Shown here one piece after another: positions 53,712 through 61,609 of a stretch of DNA of 64,000 bases. This DNA comes from Kastovskya adunca ATA6-11-RM4 (lineage in GTDB: Bacteria; Cyanobacteriota; Cyanobacteriia; Cyanobacteriales; Coleofasciculaceae). The DNA lies in the NCBI GenBank assembly GCA_019359445.1, contig JAHHHJ010000002.1, positions 62,001-126,000 on the forward strand. The letters are read 5' to 3'. The position numbers were made by a program, and so were the translations under genes. How positions within the stretch are numbered: the first letter of the stretch is position 1; each line of letters starts with the position of its first letter. The notes beneath the pieces were generated by a model. The model was not told the DNA's origin, made no database searches, and worked only from the letters and a program-made list of their open reading frames with translations.

Positions 53712-54542
53712 TTATGAAACAGTCAGGATTTCCACCCCTTCTTCTGTTACAGCAATGGTGTGTTCAAACTGAGCGGAGAGTTTTTTGTCTTTCGTAATCA
53801 CAGTCCAACGGTCAGGCAAAATCCTCATGTCACAGGTTCCTTCATTTAGCATTGGTTCGACTGTGAAGACCATCCCTACACGCAATTTCAAACCGCTGCC
53901 TCGTTTACCGTAGTGAGGAATCCACGGTTCTGTATGAAACTGCCTTCCAACTCCATGCCCGACCATCTCCCGCACAACTGAGAATCCATTCGCCTCGGCA
54001 TATTCCTGAATTGCCGCACCAATATCCCCAACCCTTGCTCCCGGCTTAATTTCAGCAATTCCCCGCATCATGCACTCTTGGGTTACCTCAACCAGTTTCC
54101 GGGCTGATGCTGACGGGTTGCCAACCAGGAACGTTTTAGAAGTGTCACCGTGATAGCCATCTAGAATTGGAGTCACATCGATGTTGATGATATCTCCGTC
54201 TTTAAGGATCTGTTTGGGGTTAGGAATTCCATGACAGACAACCTCGTTGACACTGGTGCAAATTGCACCCATGAAAGGGGGATAACCGGGAGGTGCGTAG
54301 CCCCGTGTGGCGCTGATTGCACCGTTAGCTTGCATCCAACGCTCTGCTTCATCATTTAACGCTTGGGTGCTGACTCCGGGTTTTACCATTGGTTCAAGAT
54401 GCTTGAGTAGAGCCGCAGCGAGTTGTCCAACGCGGCGCATCTTGTCCAATTCTCTAGCAGAGAGCAAGACAATCCCCCGATGAGTTGGCGATCGCAAATT
54501 ATTTCCAGTCATTGAAAGCAAGCTTTGATGGTTCATGACCAA
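53712..54542 (-). CDS. map: Methionine aminopeptidase
   Basis: The 276-residue type I enzyme shows the metal-binding set: VCHGIPNPKQILKDGDIINI, NIDVTPILDGYHGDTSKTFL, MVGHGVGRQFHTEPWIPHYG, TVEPML and FEHTIAVTEEG. These give the two Asp, one His and two Glu ligands. It removes the initiator methionine from new proteins with small second residues. The N-terminal 30 residues before LLSARELDKMRRVG are not conserved, so an internal start (for example the ATG 10 codons in) is possible. It is divergent from a ribbon-helix-helix gene with an inverted repeat between them. Confidence 0.95.
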   Translation of the reverse strand: MVMNHQSLLSMTGNNLRSPTHRGIVLLSARELDKMRRVGQLAAALLKHLEPMVKPGVSTQALNDEAERWMQANGAISATRGYAPPGYPPFMGAICTSVNEVVCHGIPNPKQILKDGDIINIDVTPILDGYHGDTSKTFLVGNPSASARKLVEVTQECMMRGIAEIKPGARVGDIGAAIQEYAEANGFSVVREMVGHGVGRQFHTEPWIPHYGKRGSGLKLRVGMVFTVEPMLNEGTCDMRILPDRWTVITKDKKLSAQFEHTIAVTEEGVEILTVS

Positions 54543-54559
54543 ACTCTTTCTCCCTAATG

Positions 54560-54603
54560 CTAAACCGTGCTAGCACAGCATAGCATAGCACGACACGGTT
54601 TAG
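54560..54603. promoter_or_regulatory. Perfect 10-bp inverted repeat, operator candidate
   Basis: CTAAACCGTG (54560-54569) and CACGGTTTAG (54594-54603) are exact inverses around a 24-base centre containing GCATAGCATAGCA. It sits 53 bases before the ribbon-helix-helix start and 18 bases from the map start, so it could serve as operator for either gene. No T-run is present, so it is not a terminator. Confidence 0.55.
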
Positions 54604-54656
54604 CCCCTTGCTTGTATGCTGGGTATAGGGAAAAACAGTGGAAGCAGGCACTTAGA

Positions 54657-54842
54657 ATGGGTGGAAAGACAGACTTAGATAGAGTGGTAGCCTATGTTCC
54701 TTCCGAGTGGAAAAAGGAACTGGAAGAATGGGCAGAGGAGGAAGAACGTTCGGTTTCCTGGATGGTTGCCAAACTAATCGATAGGGCTTTGCAAGAACGT
54801 CGAAAGCCGGAAAGTCCTTCAAAAGTCGTGAATATGCGTTGA
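54657..54842 (+). CDS. Ribbon-helix-helix (CopG/Arc-like) DNA-binding protein
   Basis: ATG 54657 gives MGGKTDLDRVVAYVPSEWKK and ELEEWAEEEERSVSWMVAKL, the strand-helix-helix shape of CopG/Arc repressors, in 61 residues. The frame extends to 54567 but that part overlaps the inverted repeat and looks non-coding. The strand residues D-R-V-V-A-Y should insert into the major groove. Such proteins are usually antitoxins or plasmid-type repressors. No toxin gene is nearby, so it may be a free-standing regulator of itself or of map; that is inferred. Confidence 0.7.
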   Translation: MGGKTDLDRVVAYVPSEWKKELEEWAEEEERSVSWMVAKLIDRALQERRKPESPSKVVNMR

Positions 54843-55022
54843 AGATAGCGTTTTAGGATAGCACCAGTCTCTCATCACAAAAGGTTGCTCAGTGCTTGTG
54901 AGGGAAAACGCGATCGCCCTTTCAAGTCACTCGGTCATGGCTATCGCACCCTCAACAGAAACAACGAAACGAGGTAGGGAATCAGCGAGCGCTTCAATTC
55001 ATCCAACGTTCCTCACTTGTCT

Positions 55023-56135
55023 CTAACCCTCAACAAGTCGTGTGCCAATTTCTCTTAATAATCCTGCAACCTCTTGTGGGTGTGGTTCAGGTGGATTAAG
55101 TAGTACTTGTTGCGCTATGTTTTTCCACTGGTCAACTCGTAGCTCTGTAATATAATCACTCCCTCTGAGACCCAAGAGCCATTGTGGGGAGATTGCCCTG
55201 AATTCTTCTGCAAGCGCTATGCGGATGCGTTCTTCTTCTGAAAGCACCAATTCACTCAACTGGCGCAGCAGATATCCCTTTTTTTCTGAGCGATAGAGGG
55301 CAGTCGCTAGCAAAAGAATACCCATTGCAAAAAAAGGACATTCTTCGTTATCTACGGGTAGCGATAACATCCGCCAGCACATTAGTTGTAATGCAAACTC
55401 GCAAGCCTCCTGTCCCAGATTTAATACACTTGCAATCAATTGGATAATTGTTTCTGGCTCATTATTAATGTTCGCTGTATCAATGTTTTGCGGTTCAATC
55501 GCCATTCTAAGCAAAACGGCACAGCAAAACGCTCGCATTAGATGTCCAATAGTTTTCTCTGAATCTTGTTGGAAATTCTCTGGCTTTGACCAGCTCATCA
55601 ACTGTAAAACCTCTACTGCCTGATACCAAACAGGTACTAGATCCTCTCCCTTAGATGGACGAACTACCACTTCATTTGACTGCCATGGTTCGTCACGAAC
55701 GCGTTTGAGTACCCGCAGATAGTTTTCAAAATCCATGCCATAGTCAGCTGCTGCTATCTTTTCAAGCATGGCATCATCAATGCGCGATCGCAGCCACACC
55801 CATAACGTATAATCCGATGGATTAAACTGATTGAGCAGTTCGTGCCACTTTGCGTGCAGCGTGACTTCAATTGTTTGCCAATTTGGGTTACGCTCCTCCT
55901 CTTCAGTTGGACACCTAACAGAATCTAGCCATTGGCGATCGCACGCCCCAAAGGCTAGAAAGTTCCGCTGTGCTTGGATTAATCCGATTCCATTAGAACT
56001 TGCGTGTTGCCAAGACCAATCAGCCAAAGAGTCTTCCCAAAAACAGATCGGGCAAATCTCATAACTACCTGGCGGCTCTTTAGTGAGGGTTTTGTAACCA
56101 CAACAGAGACAAGGATATGCTTGGACAGAGTACAT
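55023..56135 (-). CDS. CPCC cysteine-rich domain fused to a long helical region
   Basis: The 370-residue protein begins with a CPCC-family domain: YPCLCCGYKTLTKEPPGSYEICPICFWED, then NFLAFGACDRQWLDSVRCPT. The cysteines could bind zinc. Stand-alone CPCC proteins are near 100 residues, so the remaining about 260 residues (from TLWVWLRSRIDD to the end), largely helical, are an extra region that I do not recognise. CPCC proteins are often found near polymorphic toxin systems, but none is visible here. The first cysteine set reads C-L-C-C rather than C-P-C-C. Function unknown. Confidence 0.6.
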   Translation of the reverse strand: MYSVQAYPCLCCGYKTLTKEPPGSYEICPICFWEDSLADWSWQHASSNGIGLIQAQRNFLAFGACDRQWLDSVRCPTEEEERNPNWQTIEVTLHAKWHELLNQFNPSDYTLWVWLRSRIDDAMLEKIAAADYGMDFENYLRVLKRVRDEPWQSNEVVVRPSKGEDLVPVWYQAVEVLQLMSWSKPENFQQDSEKTIGHLMRAFCCAVLLRMAIEPQNIDTANINNEPETIIQLIASVLNLGQEACEFALQLMCWRMLSLPVDNEECPFFAMGILLLATALYRSEKKGYLLRQLSELVLSEEERIRIALAEEFRAISPQWLLGLRGSDYITELRVDQWKNIAQQVLLNPPEPHPQEVAGLLREIGTRLVEG

Positions 56136-56185
56136 GGAGATGCCGATCTAGCTTTCGTAAGATATAGACTATCGCACTGAATCCC

Positions 56186-56965
56186 TTAACTAGACCGTAA
56201 CAAGTAGCGCCGATTTAACGGCTGAATAGGTCTGGCATTGAGGGGAAAAAGTTTACTAAACTTCTCAATTTGAGCGGTCGATACTTCAACGGGTTGCTCA
56301 AGAACAATCCAACGGACAATTTCCGAGCAAGGTGGAGTCGTCAAAGAACCGAAATAACGGAATGAGTCACGTTCAACAGGCAACATTTGAGCCAGATCGA
56401 TCTGTGTGCCACTAATCGACTTTTCCGGAGATTTTTGCTGAGGTATGGCTGCCCAAACTGGCATCAGGGCTTGATTCTCTGCTCCTTCTTTGAGAAGTAC
56501 CCCCAAAACGGCTAACTCTCCCTTACGGTTTTGGTGAACGAAATGGGCTTCCATCGGGTAGGCTTCTCCCTCAACCGTATGCTCGCTCGGATGATGGAAG
56601 TGGAACTGGAGCAGTTCGTATTCTTCCCCGTTTATGATTAGGCGATTGCCCGGAACCGTATTTACCTGAATAGTTTGACCATTATTGATAATCTTGAGCG
56701 GAACTGAATTATAGCTAATTTCTACATCAGGAAGTTCAGCCTCGATAGCTCCTTGCAAATTGATGGGAGATTGCTGTAAACCAGCTCTACAAGCGCTGTA
56801 GGTTGAAGATAAACTACTCCAATTCTCTGGACCTTCAGCACCAATATAACCCCACTCTATTCCACCTTCTTGTGCGATCGCAGAACGTAATGAAGTAGCT
56901 CCTAAACCAAGCACAGTTCCTGCACCACTAGTTGCTAGGAGCTTAAGCATCGTTCTTCGCTGCAT
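56186..56965 (-). CDS. Alpha-type carbonic anhydrase, secreted
   Basis: From ATG 56965 (259 residues) the protein has a signal region MQRRTMLKLLATSGAGTVLG with twin Arg, so Tat or lipoprotein-like export to the periplasm is likely. The mature enzyme shows EWGYIGAEGPENWSSL, QQSPINLQGAIE, the zinc histidines in LLQFHFHHPSEHTVEGE and MEAHFVHQN, and SLTTPPCSEIVRWIVL. It interconverts CO2 and bicarbonate outside the plasma membrane. A longer frame to 57010 adds 15 residues; AGGAAG supports the shorter one. Family name EcaA in cyanobacteria. Confidence 0.9.
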   Translation of the reverse strand: MQRRTMLKLLATSGAGTVLGLGATSLRSAIAQEGGIEWGYIGAEGPENWSSLSSTYSACRAGLQQSPINLQGAIEAELPDVEISYNSVPLKIINNGQTIQVNTVPGNRLIINGEEYELLQFHFHHPSEHTVEGEAYPMEAHFVHQNRKGELAVLGVLLKEGAENQALMPVWAAIPQQKSPEKSISGTQIDLAQMLPVERDSFRYFGSLTTPPCSEIVRWIVLEQPVEVSTAQIEKFSKLFPLNARPIQPLNRRYLLRSS

Positions 56966-57304
56966 AACTTTCAACTTCCTATTCTGAGTTACAGTGAACT
57001 TAATCGTCACCTTAATAATTTTTTTATCTTCTCATACAGATGTAATAAATATCTAGTCTTTCTGGTTACTTTATTGTGAGTTACTTTGTAAATTATTGTG
57101 CTTACTAACGCATCCTAAACTGTTAGCACTCTCGAATTAATCCCAATCATCTACAAAACGCTGCAATCATGCTTTACTGATTAATTGTGCTGTTTTATAA
57201 ATGAGTTTTACGTAAAGGCTCTTAAGGAGAGTGAATTTATTAAAGGATATCTAAAGCCCTAGATAACCCTTTCTCAACTGATTAGGCAAAAATATAGTGT
57301 TTCT
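56966..57304. other. AT-rich gap between carbonic anhydrase and LCP genes
   Basis: This divergent gap holds no gene or clear structured element. It is AT-rich and should contain the promoters of both flanking genes; none can be fixed by eye. Confidence 0.45.
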
Positions 57305-58321
57305 GTGTGGAACCCTTTCCCAAACGTGAAAATTCATTGGTGGCGTCGGTTATTGCTCGGATTCGGCTTCGGTGGAGTGGTGCTCGTATCAGCATCGATT
57401 GGTGTGTTGTTTGCGCTTTCAGAAGCAACTGCTCCCCTACTCAAACAACCTCTGAGTGTCAGAGAAATCGAGACATTTGCTCAAGATCGCTTTATCGATC
57501 GCGATCGCCTATTCCCAGAGTTGTCTCGACCCGTTAATATCCTGGTGATGGGGATGAGCGTACTAACTTCTGATGTCCCCAACTCACCCGAAGCCTCCCA
57601 AAATTCCGGTTATCTGGCGCAGGTTAACGCCTTTAACGGTTTGTCCGATGTGATGCTGCTGTTGCGCTTTGACCCCCAAACCCAGCAGTTGACGGTTCTC
57701 TCAATTCCGCGCGATACCCGTGTGGTCACTGAGCGAGGGGCGAGCAAGATTAACGCGGCTAATGCCTCCGGTGGCCCCGCGAACAGCGCTCAAAGGGTAA
57801 GCCAGCTCCTCTCCAACATCCCGGTTGACCGCTACCTGCGGGTAAATGTTATGGGGGTGCAACGACTAATCGATGCTTTAGGAGGCGTGACGGTAGATAT
57901 ACCGGAAGACCTGAAGTACACTGATAAGTCCCAACATTTATACATTGACCTCAAAGCAGGAAGACAGCACTTGAATGGGGAGCAAACGCTGCAATTGCTA
58001 CGCTTTCGCCAAGACAGCCAAGCAGATATTGGTCGCATTGGACGGCAACAACTAGTGATGCAGGCACTGCTAGAACAGAAGGTAAATCCGCTCTTGCTCT
58101 TGAGATTACCACAAATTCTGAATGTTGTTGAGTCACACCTAGACAGCAACTTGCAGGGAGATGAGCTGGTGGCGCTGGGTATCTTTTTGACAAATACTAA
58201 CCGCGAAGAGGTAGAGTTATTCACCTTACCCGGTACAGCAACGAGGAACGGCGTCAGCTACTGGCTACCAGATGAGTACAGTATTCAGCAATTGGTAGAA
58301 CAGTATTTTCTGCCAAGGTAG
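57305..58321 (+). CDS. LytR-CpsA-Psr (LCP) family protein
   Basis: GTG 57305 gives a 338-residue protein with a short cytosolic leader, one membrane helix at about 15-36 (LLLGFGFGGVVLVSASIGVL), and an outside domain with NILVMGMSVLTSD, SDVMLLLRFDPQTQQLTVLS, IPRDTRVV (the Arg-Asp pair), and HLNGEQTLQLLRFRQD with its Arg residues. These residues bind the pyrophosphate lipid. LCP enzymes move undecaprenyl-linked glycans onto peptidoglycan or proteins. It is a plausible last step for the polysaccharide run at 1-13 kb, though far from it. Confidence 0.9.
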   Translation: MWNPFPNVKIHWWRRLLLGFGFGGVVLVSASIGVLFALSEATAPLLKQPLSVREIETFAQDRFIDRDRLFPELSRPVNILVMGMSVLTSDVPNSPEASQNSGYLAQVNAFNGLSDVMLLLRFDPQTQQLTVLSIPRDTRVVTERGASKINAANASGGPANSAQRVSQLLSNIPVDRYLRVNVMGVQRLIDALGGVTVDIPEDLKYTDKSQHLYIDLKAGRQHLNGEQTLQLLRFRQDSQADIGRIGRQQLVMQALLEQKVNPLLLLRLPQILNVVESHLDSNLQGDELVALGIFLTNTNREEVELFTLPGTATRNGVSYWLPDEYSIQQLVEQYFLPR

Positions 58322-58339
58322 TAGGGAAACGCAAACCTA

Positions 58340-59041
58340 CTAGCCAAGAGATTTTAGAAGTGTTACTAACCTAGATTTCTCAACTACATATACTTTCTGT
58401 AGTTTCCCAGCCGGAACCGAAACTTTAGCATCAGAAAAAGCCACAATCGGAGTCACAAAACTCAAGTTCTTTTGCTTCTTCACTTGCAAAGCTTGTTTCA
58501 TGGCTTGATCAAGAAAATTTTTTTCGTAGGGATAACTTGTCTTTCCCATACGCCGATACAACTGTTTTCCATCTGTTGTTACTTCACCTCGATGTGACTT
58601 GACATCGATCACATAAGCTTTGTTTTGGGGAGAGATACAAACAATATCAGCATCTCCTAATCGATTACCTAAACGCATACCGTACTCAACTTGCCAGCCC
58701 CCTTGCTCTAGTTGAAATATTTCTTGAGCCGTATCTTCCTCACCTTTAGCACCTTGATCAGCATGATTGGCTCGTTTCCCTAAGAAAACACCATTTGATA
58801 CCATCCCCAAAGCAACAATGACGAGAAATGCATAGAGAATGAGTGGTATTTTTAACAATAGTTGCGGCTGAGAGGGATTTAGAGAAGGAATATCTTTCAA
58901 AAAGCTCTCGAAAGCCTTGAACAAAAAAAATGGAAAGAAGACGACTAACCCTGCTGAGACAAAAGAAAGAATAGCCTTTGCTCGTCTTTTTACTGCCAGT
59001 TTACGAATATTTTGTCCAGCTTGACGGCTTGATTTTGCCAT
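58340..59041 (-). CDS. NERD-domain membrane nuclease-like protein
   Basis: The 233-residue protein has two membrane helices at about 25-45 (ILSFVSAGLVVFFPFFLF) and 65-88 (LLLKIPLILYAFLVIVALGM), then a C-terminal NERD domain: KGEEDTAQEIFQLEQGGWQV, GDADIVCISPQNKAYVIDVKSHRGEV (the D ... D-x-K nuclease core). The NERD fold resembles PD-(D/E)xK nucleases; activity is unproven. It is convergent with the LCP gene, 18 bases between stops. It is not linked to a defence gene. Confidence 0.85.
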   Translation of the reverse strand: MAKSSRQAGQNIRKLAVKRRAKAILSFVSAGLVVFFPFFLFKAFESFLKDIPSLNPSQPQLLLKIPLILYAFLVIVALGMVSNGVFLGKRANHADQGAKGEEDTAQEIFQLEQGGWQVEYGMRLGNRLGDADIVCISPQNKAYVIDVKSHRGEVTTDGKQLYRRMGKTSYPYEKNFLDQAMKQALQVKKQKNLSFVTPIVAFSDAKVSVPAGKLQKVYVVEKSRLVTLLKSLG

Positions 59042-59170
59042 AGGTATTTATTCAAGAGTCTGATGAGGCTTTTGTAAGAATACCCAGAACTACTTTACAA
59101 ATTGCTATGGCAGAACAATCAGGGCTAAAAACTATTTAGCCTGTTACTGTTTGCAGATTTCCACATTTCA

Positions 59171-59578
59171 TCAAGCAATTTTCTTCTTAATTGACTTAAT
59201 TACTAAAACAACTGATAAAAATAGAATACAGCACAATACTAATGCCAGTGTTTCTTTGATTTTTGGTGATATAAATACGATAAATTCGTGGTCTTTAATT
59301 AAAGCAGAAAAGCTTGAAACACAAAATGGCATCAGGTATAATCTGAATGTTTGCCAATTATCTTTCTTGTCAGCCTTGTTAGAAGAAACACTTAATAATA
59401 GACCTGTACCGACTACAGCACTTATACCAACTGAGTTGATCCAGATTTTAAGTGAAGGATCAAAATATAAATAAACTACTACGATGTACCAAATTAAATA
59501 GCACCAAAGAATCGCTTTATTTAATTTTATTTCATAAAAATATTTAATCGCCCCTTTATATCTAAGTGCTTGTTTCAT
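59171..59578 (-). CDS. Hypothetical membrane protein
   Basis: The 135-residue protein starts MKQALRYKGAIKYFYEIKLN and has helices at about 21-38 (KAILWCYLIWYIVVVYLY), 48-64 (NSVGISAVVGTGLLLSV) and 110-128 (ALVLCCILFLSVVLVIKS). The first two lysine/arginine-rich stretches should face the cytosol. No known domain. The minus-strand frame is preferred to the plus-strand one because of the membrane pattern and the ribosome-site context. It is AT-rich. Unknown function. Confidence 0.5.
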   Translation of the reverse strand: MKQALRYKGAIKYFYEIKLNKAILWCYLIWYIVVVYLYFDPSLKIWINSVGISAVVGTGLLLSVSSNKADKKDNWQTFRLYLMPFCVSSFSALIKDHEFIVFISPKIKETLALVLCCILFLSVVLVIKSIKKKIA

Positions 59579-59628
59579 TTTTACCTAAGCTCTGAAGGAA
59601 ATTGCAAAGGGCAGTCAAATGAATTAAA

Positions 59629-59766
59629 GAAGTAAATAAGCGAGAATAAATTAAACTTTGTGTTGCAACGCAAAACTTTAAGGGGGTCGCAGTCAGATTT
59701 TGCGCTCTGTTTTGAGTGCTGAAGCCCTGATTACAGACCTTTAATTATTTACATGTCCTACTTAGT
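59629..59766. mobile_element. MITE-like dispersed repeat, copy 2
   Basis: It matches copy 1 at 50314 in order: AAGTAAATAAGCGAGAATAAAT at the left, GTGTTGCAACG in the middle, CCCTGATTACAGACC and CTTTAATTATTTACATG at the right, ending CCTACTTAG. The ends are roughly inverted (AAGTA/TACTT). It reaches the stop of the cupin gene. Confidence 0.55.
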
Positions 59767-60146
59767 TAGGACGGGAGTGCCAAAGCATCTTCTGGCAAGA
59801 CAAGCTGATATCCAGCATCGGACGGCGACGCGACTGAAATAAAGACTAATGGCTGATCACCAGTGTTGAATACTCCATGCACACATCCGGTATGAGCAAC
59901 TACCACATCTCCTGCGATAATCGGCTGGGTACTGCCTGCTTTGTCCAAATAATATTCGCCCTTTCCGCTTAAAACAGTCCAGGTATCCTGCCCATTAGGA
60001 TGGATATGTGCGGGGATTTCTTGACCTGGCTGAATGTACCAAGCGACAATAACGGCATCCTTTGATTCCGTAACAACCGACCGAATCGGCTCCCCGTCTG
60101 TTGGTTGGAAAAAATTAGAACTGTTGAATATCCTGGTCGTACTCAT
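59766..60146 (-). CDS. Cupin-domain protein
   Basis: The 126-residue protein has the two cupin motifs: IPAHIHPNGQDTWTVLSGKG with two His and Asp/Gln (motif 1) and AHTGCVHGVFNTGDQPLVFI with His (motif 2). These residues normally bind a divalent metal. It is a one-domain cupin without other domains, so isomerase, binding or signalling roles are equally possible. Its 3' end abuts a MITE-like repeat that supplies part of its last codons' surroundings. Confidence 0.82.
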   Translation of the reverse strand: MSTTRIFNSSNFFQPTDGEPIRSVVTESKDAVIVAWYIQPGQEIPAHIHPNGQDTWTVLSGKGEYYLDKAGSTQPIIAGDVVVAHTGCVHGVFNTGDQPLVFISVASPSDAGYQLVLPEDALALPS

Positions 60147-60490
60147 CTTTGTATCGCTATTGAAAATAGACTACGGAAGAATAAACAGTACCGTCCTTGA
60201 GAGCCACCTTTGAAAGTTTTCTTACAGGCAATTGTGTCACTGCTAGTTTCAAAGAATTGTCTCAGCGATAACATAACAACTTGACCCTGAGCACTAACAG
60301 ATCGGGTTTCGGAACGTTGGGATATACGGTTGACTGTGTATTTTTCCCTTCCTAATGGTCAAGCTTTTGCTGAAAGCTGCGTTGATGGGAACTTGTCTAC
60401 AAAACCCCACCTGCTTTCCTCGTCGCCTATACTCGATCGCAGGGATGAGATACCGAACGGGTTAGAACGATAAAGGAGATCGCACTTACT
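60147..60490. other. Non-coding gap
   Basis: This divergent gap of 344 bases holds no gene or recognised structure. AAAGGAGATCGC just before the next ATG is a ribosome site (spacing about 9). Confidence 0.5.
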
Positions 60491-60844
60491 ATGCCTCTAA
60501 TTAAAGTCCAAACTTCGGTTGATGCTCCAGAACCAACGGCTGTTGAGGGGCTGCTGCTCCTACTTTCTGGCAAACTCTCGAAGCATCTCGGCAAATCTGA
60601 ATCTTATGTGATGACGGCGTTTGAGCCTGAGGTAGCAATGACCTTTGGTAGCACTGTGGAGCCTGTATGTTATGTGGAAGTCAAAAACGTTGGCAGCATG
60701 AGTCCTGCCCAAACCCAGGCAATGAGTCAGGACTTTTGCCAGGTGATCAATGAGCATCTCGGTGTACCGATTAACCGGGTTTACATTGAGTTTGCTGATG
60801 CCAAGGGTTCTATGTGGGGTTGGAATGGCTCCACGTTTGGTTGA
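60491..60844 (+). CDS. MIF/phenylpyruvate tautomerase-related protein
   Basis: The 117-residue protein begins MPLIKVQTSVDAPEPTAVEG, with Pro2 as the catalytic base exposed after Met removal, then KSESYVMTAFEPEVAMTFGS and INRVYIEFADAKGSMWGWNG. This matches the macrophage-migration-inhibitory-factor family of the tautomerase superfamily. It should be a small trimeric cytosolic enzyme; the substrate is not known. AAGGAG precedes the start. A strong terminator follows at 60931. Confidence 0.88.
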   Translation: MPLIKVQTSVDAPEPTAVEGLLLLLSGKLSKHLGKSESYVMTAFEPEVAMTFGSTVEPVCYVEVKNVGSMSPAQTQAMSQDFCQVINEHLGVPINRVYIEFADAKGSMWGWNGSTFG

Positions 60845-60930
60845 TTGTCACATCTGCTAGTTCTGGCAGACTAAAGTCTGCATCCGCAGGCTAATTTAAT
60901 TTATGTGAGATAGATGCAAGGGGTTTAATA

Positions 60931-60975
60931 GATAAGGGTTCTAGCTTACTCAGAAGTTAGAACCCTTATCTTTTT
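60931..60975 (+). terminator. Rho-independent terminator
   Basis: GATAAGGGTTCTA pairs perfectly with TAGAACCCTTATC around a 14-base loop, followed by TTTTT. It ends the transcript of the tautomerase-like gene, and on the other strand could also act after the tRNA gene. Confidence 0.9.
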
Positions 60976-60981
60976 AAGTGA

Positions 60982-61063
60982 TGCGGACGAAAGGACTTGA
61001 ACCTTCACACCTTGCGGTACTAGAACCTAAATCTAGCGCGTCTGCCAATTCCGCCACGTCCGC
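60982..61063 (-). tRNA. trnL: tRNA-Leu (TAG)
   Basis: The minus strand gives an 82-base class II tRNA: acceptor GCGGACG/CGTCCGC, a long variable arm, anticodon stem CTAGA/TCTAG with loop TTTAGGT (anticodon TAG), and T arm GGTTCAAGTCC. CCA is not encoded. Confidence 0.95.
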
Positions 61064-61149
61064 GTTTGTTGCGCGATCGCTATCATAGCAAACAAAGCTG
61101 TCACTTGCGTACAGGTTTTTCAAATGTAAAGAAGCATTAAGCTTATATA

Positions 61150-61163
61150 TGAATATCTGTTCA
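61150..61163. promoter_or_regulatory. SmtB/BxmR operator candidate at metallothionein gene
   Basis: TGAATA-TC-TGTTCA is a 6-2-6 inverted repeat in the SmtB-type operator pattern. It lies 40 bases before the metallothionein ATG, next to a TATATA box at 61145-61150. Its right part CTGTTCAG is identical to the site at 16664 upstream of the metal sensor. A further half-site GAACAG follows at 61182. Confidence 0.68.
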
Positions 61164-61203
61164 GGTGTTAAAGTAAATACAGAACAGATAAAGGAAGATT
61201 TTT

Positions 61204-61368
61204 ATGACTACCGTTACCGAAATGAAATGTGCCTGTGAGTCCTGCCTGTGCGTGGTTTCCACCAATGATGCCGTGCAAAAAGACAACAAAAATTACTGCT
61301 CTGAAGCTTGTGCGAACGGTCATACCGATGGTTCAGGCTGCGGTCATACAGGTTGTGAGTGCTCCTAA
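61204..61368 (+). CDS. SmtA/BmtA-type metallothionein
   Basis: The 54-residue frame begins MTTVTEMKCACESCLCVVS and ends GCGHTGCECS. Nine Cys (9, 11, 14, 16, 32, 36, 46, 51, 53) and His 40 and 48 match cyanobacterial SmtA, which binds four zinc ions. The NYCSEACANGH segment forms the zinc-finger-like part that is fixed in the family. It buffers zinc and protects against cadmium and copper. It is too short for the usual length cut-offs and easily missed. Upstream lies an SmtB-type operator; AAAGGAAG is a good ribosome site. Downstream is a hairpin. Confidence 0.95.
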   Translation: MTTVTEMKCACESCLCVVSTNDAVQKDNKNYCSEACANGHTDGSGCGHTGCECS

Positions 61369-61399
61369 GGGGCGATCGCCAAACCTAATCAACGGATTA

Positions 61400-61442
61400 T
61401 TTCCCTCACTGCCAAAGTCTCAAGTCACGGCGGTGAGGGAAA
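61400..61442. terminator. Hairpin after the metallothionein gene
   Basis: TTTCCCTCACTGCC pairs with GGCGGTGAGGGAAA around a 15-base loop with one mismatch. The T-run after it is weak (TTACTTTA), so it is a likely but not certain transcription end. Confidence 0.55.
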
Positions 61443-61545
61443 TTACTTTAAAACGTGAACGTTGTTCTGACTGTACCGATAATCACATCGCTGTTGTTGG
61501 AATCTTGAGCCGCCGCCGCTGATGTTAAAAACCCAAGAGCTATGC

Positions 61546-61569
61546 CAAAAATTGCTGAATAATTCAGCA
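61546..61569 (-). terminator. Rho-independent terminator for the alpha/beta hydrolase gene
   Basis: The minus strand has TGCTGAAT and ATTCAGCA as an 8-bp perfect stem with almost no loop, followed by ATTTTTGG. It lies 41 bases after the stop of the hydrolase gene. Confidence 0.6.
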
Positions 61570-61609
61570 GAAAAATCAAAGTCTTGATGAGCAATGCCCA
61601 CCCAACAAG

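Noticed and set aside
59151-59474. 107-codon plus-strand frame overlapping the small membrane protein
   Set aside because: It is antisense to a minus-strand frame with a convincing membrane-helix pattern and starts at a poor non-ATG codon.
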